Origin: an uncultured Alistipes sp.
GTDB lineage: Bacteria > Bacteroidota > Bacteroidia > Bacteroidales > Rikenellaceae
Direction: 5' to 3'
Length of the DNA stretch: 64,000 nucleotides
NCBI GenBank assembly: GCA_938014215.1
Contig: CALLRW010000006.1
Coordinates: 62,001-126,000, forward strand
Shown here: piece by piece, positions 59,912 to 64,000 of the stretch
How the letters are laid out: each line of letters opens with the position of its first letter
Position numbering within the stretch: the stretch's first letter is position 1
The notes under the pieces: model-generated
Told to the model about the DNA's origin: nothing
The model's database searches: none
The model's input: only the letters and a program-made list of their open reading frames with translations
Position numbers and translations under genes: made by a program

Positions 59912-61924
59912 ATGAAATCTCTCCCTGCGAAATACGGATTACTGCTTCTGATTCTGCTCGGCACCGTCTGCGGATCACGTATTGCAACAGCCACGGAATT
60001 GCTAAACAGCCGTTTCTCACTGGTCCTGCCCAACCTCTTCCCGACAAACGACGTGCGGGACCTCTTCCAGGACTCCGACGGATATATCTGGATGGGGACT
60101 GACTGCGGCCTGCTGCGCTACGATGGATATGACCTGGTAACCTACGACCAGAGCCTTACCCCCGGAATCGGATTCAACGCCTTCGTCAATACCGTTGCCG
60201 AGGACAGGGACAACAACCTCTGGATCGGAACCGAACACGGGCTTTTCGTGCTGGACAAAACCACCGGAATCATCTCCGCAGCCGAATGCAGCGAACTGAC
60301 CGACGACAACATCTCGGTGGTTTGCTGCGATACGGGCAACGGTGTGTGGGCAGCCGGAGAAAAGGGACTCTTCCGCAAAGGTCCGGCCCTGCGAAGATTT
60401 TTCCCGGTCGATCTGCGCGACAACGACGGCCGTCCCGTCACGGGGATCACCTCGGTGATCAAGGACCGGAACGTCTGCCTGTGGATCGTCGCACGCAGCT
60501 GCGGTCTGCTGCGTTACGACATCCGCGAAAAAAGGAGCTATCTCTATGACGATACCCTGCTCCGCCAGGCAAGGGTTGTCTTTTGCGATTCGCAAGGGAC
60601 GATCTGGGTCGGAACGGACAGAGCCGGACTGCTGAGGTTGATCAACCCCTACAGCCCCGATGATCTGGAATACATTCGCTACCGCCACACGGCCGACGAA
60701 CGGTCGCTGCTCGATGATTCGGTTTCGGACATCGTCGAAGACACGACACGGGGCATCCTCTGGATCGGGACCCACAGCGGGGTCAGCGTGCTTCACGATC
60801 GCGAGGATACCCTTTCGTTCGAAAATTTCAAGTCGGGTTCACGCGTTGGCGATCTTCCCTACAACGATGTCACCTCACTACTGCTCACGCACGACGGCCA
60901 ACTCTGGGTTGCCATGGCTGACGGCGGCATCTGCAAAACCCAGATGCGCGAATTCCAGTTTCTGGACAACTCCTCATTTACTCTCCGCAACAATTTCAAC
61001 ACCAGCGCCATCCTCAGCCTTCACTACATTGGCGAAGGCAACTTCTGGCTCGGACTTCCCGACGTGGGACTCGTCTGCTACAACATCTACAGCGGCAAGG
61101 TGCAAGACGCCGGTCAGTTCGCGGGACTGAACCGCCTGCCGAATCGGACCTCCATCACCTCCATCCTGGGCCGCAGGAATGACCCAACACTCTGGTTCGC
61201 CTCGGCAGATTCAGGCATCTGGATCTACGATCCGGAACGAGAAACCCTGCGCCAAATCTGCACCGGGAATACCCCCGGACTTTGCGACAACCGGATCCAT
61301 ATGCTGCGGGAGGATCCTGCGGGCAACGTATGGATCGGGACACGCCACGGCGTGAGTCTGGCAACCCCGGACGGGGAGGTTACAACCCTGGGAAAGTGGT
61401 GGGGAGATCTCGTTCCGGGGCAACCCGACGTCATGGACTTCTGTTTCGACCTCCGCGGGCGGATCTGGATTGCGGGATATGCTGAAGGAATCATCCGGCT
61501 CGACCCCGAGACCAAAACGCTTCACCACTTCACAACCGCCGACGGACTGCCCGATGAGAGTGTCGTCTGCCTCTGCGTGGACAACCATGGGAGCGTCTGG
61601 GCCGGCTCTTCACACGGGATCGTAGTGTGTCCGGCCAACGAAGAGACCTTTCGCCCCGTCACCTCGCTCCCGGCTCAGGGACGGATGCGCGTCACCAACA
61701 TTCTGCGGGATTCGAACGAACGGATCTGGGTCTCGACGGCCAACTCCGTCTACTCGTTCTCGGCCAACGCCTCCGGCGAGATCGTGAACATCAACACGTA
61801 TCAGGTTCCCGACGAAACCCGCGCATTCTACTTCAACCGCCATGCGGCCACGCTGCTCGATTATTCCCGTGTGGCCTTCGGCGGTTCCGACGGACTGCGG
61901 CTTTTCACCGGAAACCGCGTCTAA
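59912..61924 (+). CDS. HTCS N-terminal part: periplasmic beta-propeller sensor (stops early)
   Basis: 670 residues. Signal peptide MKSLPAKYGLLLLILLGTVC, then repeated two-component regulator propeller blades such as DSDGYIWMGTDCGLLRYDG, DNNLWIGTEHGL and GSVWAGSSHGIV. A full HTCS would continue into a Y_Y_Y domain, TM helix, histidine kinase, receiver and AraC domain. Here an in-frame TAA at 61922-61924 (after TGNRV) stops it. The same frame stays open on the other side and continues the homologous sequence, so this is one gene broken by a single codon or a sequencing error. Such sensors regulate polysaccharide-use loci. Confidence 0.8.
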   Translation: MKSLPAKYGLLLLILLGTVCGSRIATATELLNSRFSLVLPNLFPTNDVRDLFQDSDGYIWMGTDCGLLRYDGYDLVTYDQSLTPGIGFNAFVNTVAEDRDNNLWIGTEHGLFVLDKTTGIISAAECSELTDDNISVVCCDTGNGVWAAGEKGLFRKGPALRRFFPVDLRDNDGRPVTGITSVIKDRNVCLWIVARSCGLLRYDIREKRSYLYDDTLLRQARVVFCDSQGTIWVGTDRAGLLRLINPYSPDDLEYIRYRHTADERSLLDDSVSDIVEDTTRGILWIGTHSGVSVLHDREDTLSFENFKSGSRVGDLPYNDVTSLLLTHDGQLWVAMADGGICKTQMREFQFLDNSSFTLRNNFNTSAILSLHYIGEGNFWLGLPDVGLVCYNIYSGKVQDAGQFAGLNRLPNRTSITSILGRRNDPTLWFASADSGIWIYDPERETLRQICTGNTPGLCDNRIHMLREDPAGNVWIGTRHGVSLATPDGEVTTLGKWWGDLVPGQPDVMDFCFDLRGRIWIAGYAEGIIRLDPETKTLHHFTTADGLPDESVVCLCVDNHGSVWAGSSHGIVVCPANEETFRPVTSLPAQGRMRVTNILRDSNERIWVSTANSVYSFSANASGEIVNINTYQVPDETRAFYFNRHAATLLDYSRVAFGGSDGLRLFTGNRV

Positions 61925-61990
61925 CAACGTCGCTCGACGCTTCCACTCGTCTTTACGGATTTCAAGGTCCACAACCGCTCATTGCGGGAG

Positions 61991-64000
61991 ATGCCCGAAT
62001 CCGAACGCCGCCAGATCACGGACAAGGATATCGCCTATGCTTCCTTGATCGAACTCGACCACCGGCAAAACAACTTCAGCATCGAATTCTCCGTGCTGTC
62101 GTTCCTCTCACCGACGGACAACATCTTCCAATACCGGCTCGAAGGGATCGACCCGGACTTCGTCACCGTAGACTGGCGTCACCGCACGGCCTTTTACAGC
62201 AATCTTCCGGCCGGGAATTATACCTTTCGCCTTCGCGTGGCCGGCAGCAACGGAGTCTGGTGCAGCAATGAAAAGACCCTTGCCATCCACATCTCACCCC
62301 CACCGATGCAATCCTGGTGGGCCATTTTAACCTATGTCGTCATCTGCCTTGGGATCATTTACGTGGGATTCCATTTCACACGCTACCGTCTCAGGATGGA
62401 GCATGAGATCCGCATGTCGCACTTCGAGCAGCAGCAGATCGAGGAACTGAACCGCGTCAAACTGCAGTTCTTCACAAACGTCACACACGAACTGATGACG
62501 CCGCTGAGCATCCTGCTCACTTCGCTTGAAGGATTAAACAAAGGGATCGGCGAGCCACGGACTCTCTACTCCGTAATGACGGTTAATGCCACACGGTTAA
62601 TGCGTTTGATCCAGCAAATTCTCGAGTTCCGCAAGGCCGAAAGCGGGAATCTCAAGCTCGGCGTTTCGCGAGGCGACATTGCCGCCTTCGTACGCAAATG
62701 CTGCGAGGCCTTCACGCCACTGGTGACAAAGAAGAATCTGCATTTTTCGGTCGACTCCACGCCCGAAAGCATCACCGGATGGTTCGATCCCGACAAAGTC
62801 GACAAGATCGTCTATAACCTGCTCTCGAATGCCGCGAAATACACCCCGGCAGGCGGACGTATCGGCATCACCATCCAACAGCTGGGATCCGAAGCCGAGA
62901 TCGAAGTCTCGAACAGCGGGGAACTGATGAGTCAAGAGACCATCGACAACCTCTTCAAACGTTTCTACGATGGGAAATACAGAAAATTCCACACCATCGG
63001 CACCGGCATCGGCCTGTCGCTGGTCAAGGATCTGGTGACGATCCACAAGGGTCGGATTGCCGTGACCAGCTGCCAGGAACGGGGCAACTGCTTCCACATC
63101 ACGCTGCCGATCCGACGCGAAGACTACGATATCGACGAAATCGATACGGAGACCGATCAGTCGGACGGAAGTGCCGTTCTGCTCGATGCTCCGCTGACAT
63201 CGCTCCACGGTCCGAATCTCGAAACATCCCGGGACCAGGCCACCACATCCGCACCGGTTGCCCCTTCGCCGGATCCCTTCATCCGGCAGGAGAGCACAGC
63301 CTCCGAGACCATCGCCGACTCGGATGACACTCCTGAAGAGAGCACCACCGAGAAACGGCATACGGTGATGATCGTCGACGACAACGAGAACCTTCGCGAA
63401 CTGATCGGCCATCTGCTCGAGAAGCAGTTCAACATCGTCACGGCCGAGGACGGACAGCAAGCCATCCAGCGATTGACCGAGCAGCCGGTGGATCTGGTAG
63501 TTTCGGACATCATGATGGAGGGGATGGACGGTCTGCATCTCTGCCAATGGATCAAAAGCACGTTCGAGTACTGCCACATTCCGGTCATTCTCCTGACCGC
63601 CAAACACGGCGACATGAACCGGGTCGAAGGCTACAATTCCGGAGCCGACGGCTACATCACCAAACCATTCAGTTTTCAGGTACTCCATGCCCGAATCATC
63701 AACCTGCTCAAACAGCAGGATCTGCGCAGCACCCGCTACCGGAACCAGGTGGTCTTTGAGGTCGAGAAGCTCGATTATACCTCGATGGACGAGCAGTTCC
63801 TGCGCCAGGCCATTGCCTGTGTCAATGCCCATATCTCCGACAGCAACTTTACGCGGACCGATTTCGTACGCGAGATGAATACGTCGCGTACCGTCCTGAC
63901 GGAGAAGTTAAAATCGCTGACAGGTCTGACCCCCTCGGCATTTGTCCTCGACGTGCGGTTGCGTGCGGCCTGCGCACTGCTCGAAAAACAGCATCATATC
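61991..64000 (+). CDS. HTCS C-terminal part: Y_Y_Y, kinase, receiver, AraC (3' truncated)
   Basis: Same frame as the upstream part; continuous coding sequence runs from 61925 past the window end without a stop. First ATG is 61991. In order: the Y_Y_Y domain (QYRLEGIDPDFV, YSNLPAGNYTFRLRV), one TM helix (WAILTYVVICLGIIYVGF), a histidine kinase with FFTNVTHELMTPLS (phospho-His) and NLLSNAAKYTP (N box), a receiver with VDDNENLREL, SDIMMEGMD (phospho-Asp) and ITKPFS, and the start of the AraC HTH near 63800. The G1 box reads VSNSGE rather than D-x-G-x-G. Without its sensor it would lack a signal and sit wrongly in the membrane unless the stop is read through. Confidence 0.8.
   Translation, partial: MPESERRQITDKDIAYASLIELDHRQNNFSIEFSVLSFLSPTDNIFQYRLEGIDPDFVTVDWRHRTAFYSNLPAGNYTFRLRVAGSNGVWCSNEKTLAIHISPPPMQSWWAILTYVVICLGIIYVGFHFTRYRLRMEHEIRMSHFEQQQIEELNRVKLQFFTNVTHELMTPLSILLTSLEGLNKGIGEPRTLYSVMTVNATRLMRLIQQILEFRKAESGNLKLGVSRGDIAAFVRKCCEAFTPLVTKKNLHFSVDSTPESITGWFDPDKVDKIVYNLLSNAAKYTPAGGRIGITIQQLGSEAEIEVSNSGELMSQETIDNLFKRFYDGKYRKFHTIGTGIGLSLVKDLVTIHKGRIAVTSCQERGNCFHITLPIRREDYDIDEIDTETDQSDGSAVLLDAPLTSLHGPNLETSRDQATTSAPVAPSPDPFIRQESTASETIADSDDTPEESTTEKRHTVMIVDDNENLRELIGHLLEKQFNIVTAEDGQQAIQRLTEQPVDLVVSDIMMEGMDGLHLCQWIKSTFEYCHIPVILLTAKHGDMNRVEGYNSGADGYITKPFSFQVLHARIINLLKQQDLRSTRYRNQVVFEVEKLDYTSMDEQFLRQAIACVNAHISDSNFTRTDFVREMNTSRTVLTEKLKSLTGLTPSAFVLDVRLRAACALLEKQHHI

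Overview
The window is a piece of a Bacteroidota chromosome, most likely Bacteroidales and close to Alistipes/Rikenellaceae. The evidence is high GC, promoters of the TTTG-N19/20-TAnnTTTG type, no Shine-Dalgarno sites, type B L31, a DUF4295 gene after rpmB-rpmG, a DUF3127 gene, FKBP lipoproteins and a hybrid two-component system (HTCS). The genus is an inference; no 16S is present.

Positions 1 to about 21,052 are the right-hand part of a tailed-phage prophage, with the left end and integrase outside the window. Nearly all its genes lie on the + strand: terminase large subunit (5' cut), joining/tail genes, tape measure, a small HTH protein, protease-scaffold, major capsid, portal, connector and tail fibre. 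Then comes a complete diversity-generating retroelement (DGR): variable protein with a 3'-terminal variable repeat (VR), a GC-rich hairpin, an Avd-like gene, the template repeat (TR) and reverse transcriptase. TR and VR align without gaps over 99 nt; all 12 differences fall at TR adenines. A lysis cassette follows (holin-like, M15 peptidase, probable unimolecular spanin), then a possible short sRNA unit and the 3' half of a tRNA-Arg(CCT), read as the right attachment site.

Positions 21,106 to 36,224 hold sdaA (+) and then, on the - strand, the informational cluster tRNA-Thr, tRNA-Tyr, tRNA-Gly, tuf, tRNA-Trp, secE, nusG, rplK, rplA, rplJ, rplL, rpoB, rpoC, with two tandem promoters before the tRNAs. 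The huge + strand ORFs over rpoB and rpoC are mirror shadows.

Positions 36,481 to 64,000 are housekeeping and cell-envelope genes: an AraC regulator, a coiled-coil lipoprotein, rpmE2, tRNA(CAT), tatA-tatC, a DUF3127 gene, two FKBP lipoproteins, an agmatinase-family gene, pdxB, pyrD with an unusual tail, cinA, rpmB-rpmG-DUF4295, two glycosyltransferases, a secreted DUF1566-like protein, ftsY-rimO, a coiled-coil gene plus zapA with a candidate 6S-like RNA, rny, an HD hydrolase, and an HTCS sensor broken by one in-frame TAA. Several intergenic stretches carry decayed GC-rich tandem repeats (82, 39 and 15 bp).

The most notable system is the phage DGR, whose template lies inside the reading frame of its own reverse transcriptase. 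Other points worth following are the candidate sRNA, the tRNA-Arg attachment scar and the interrupted HTCS.
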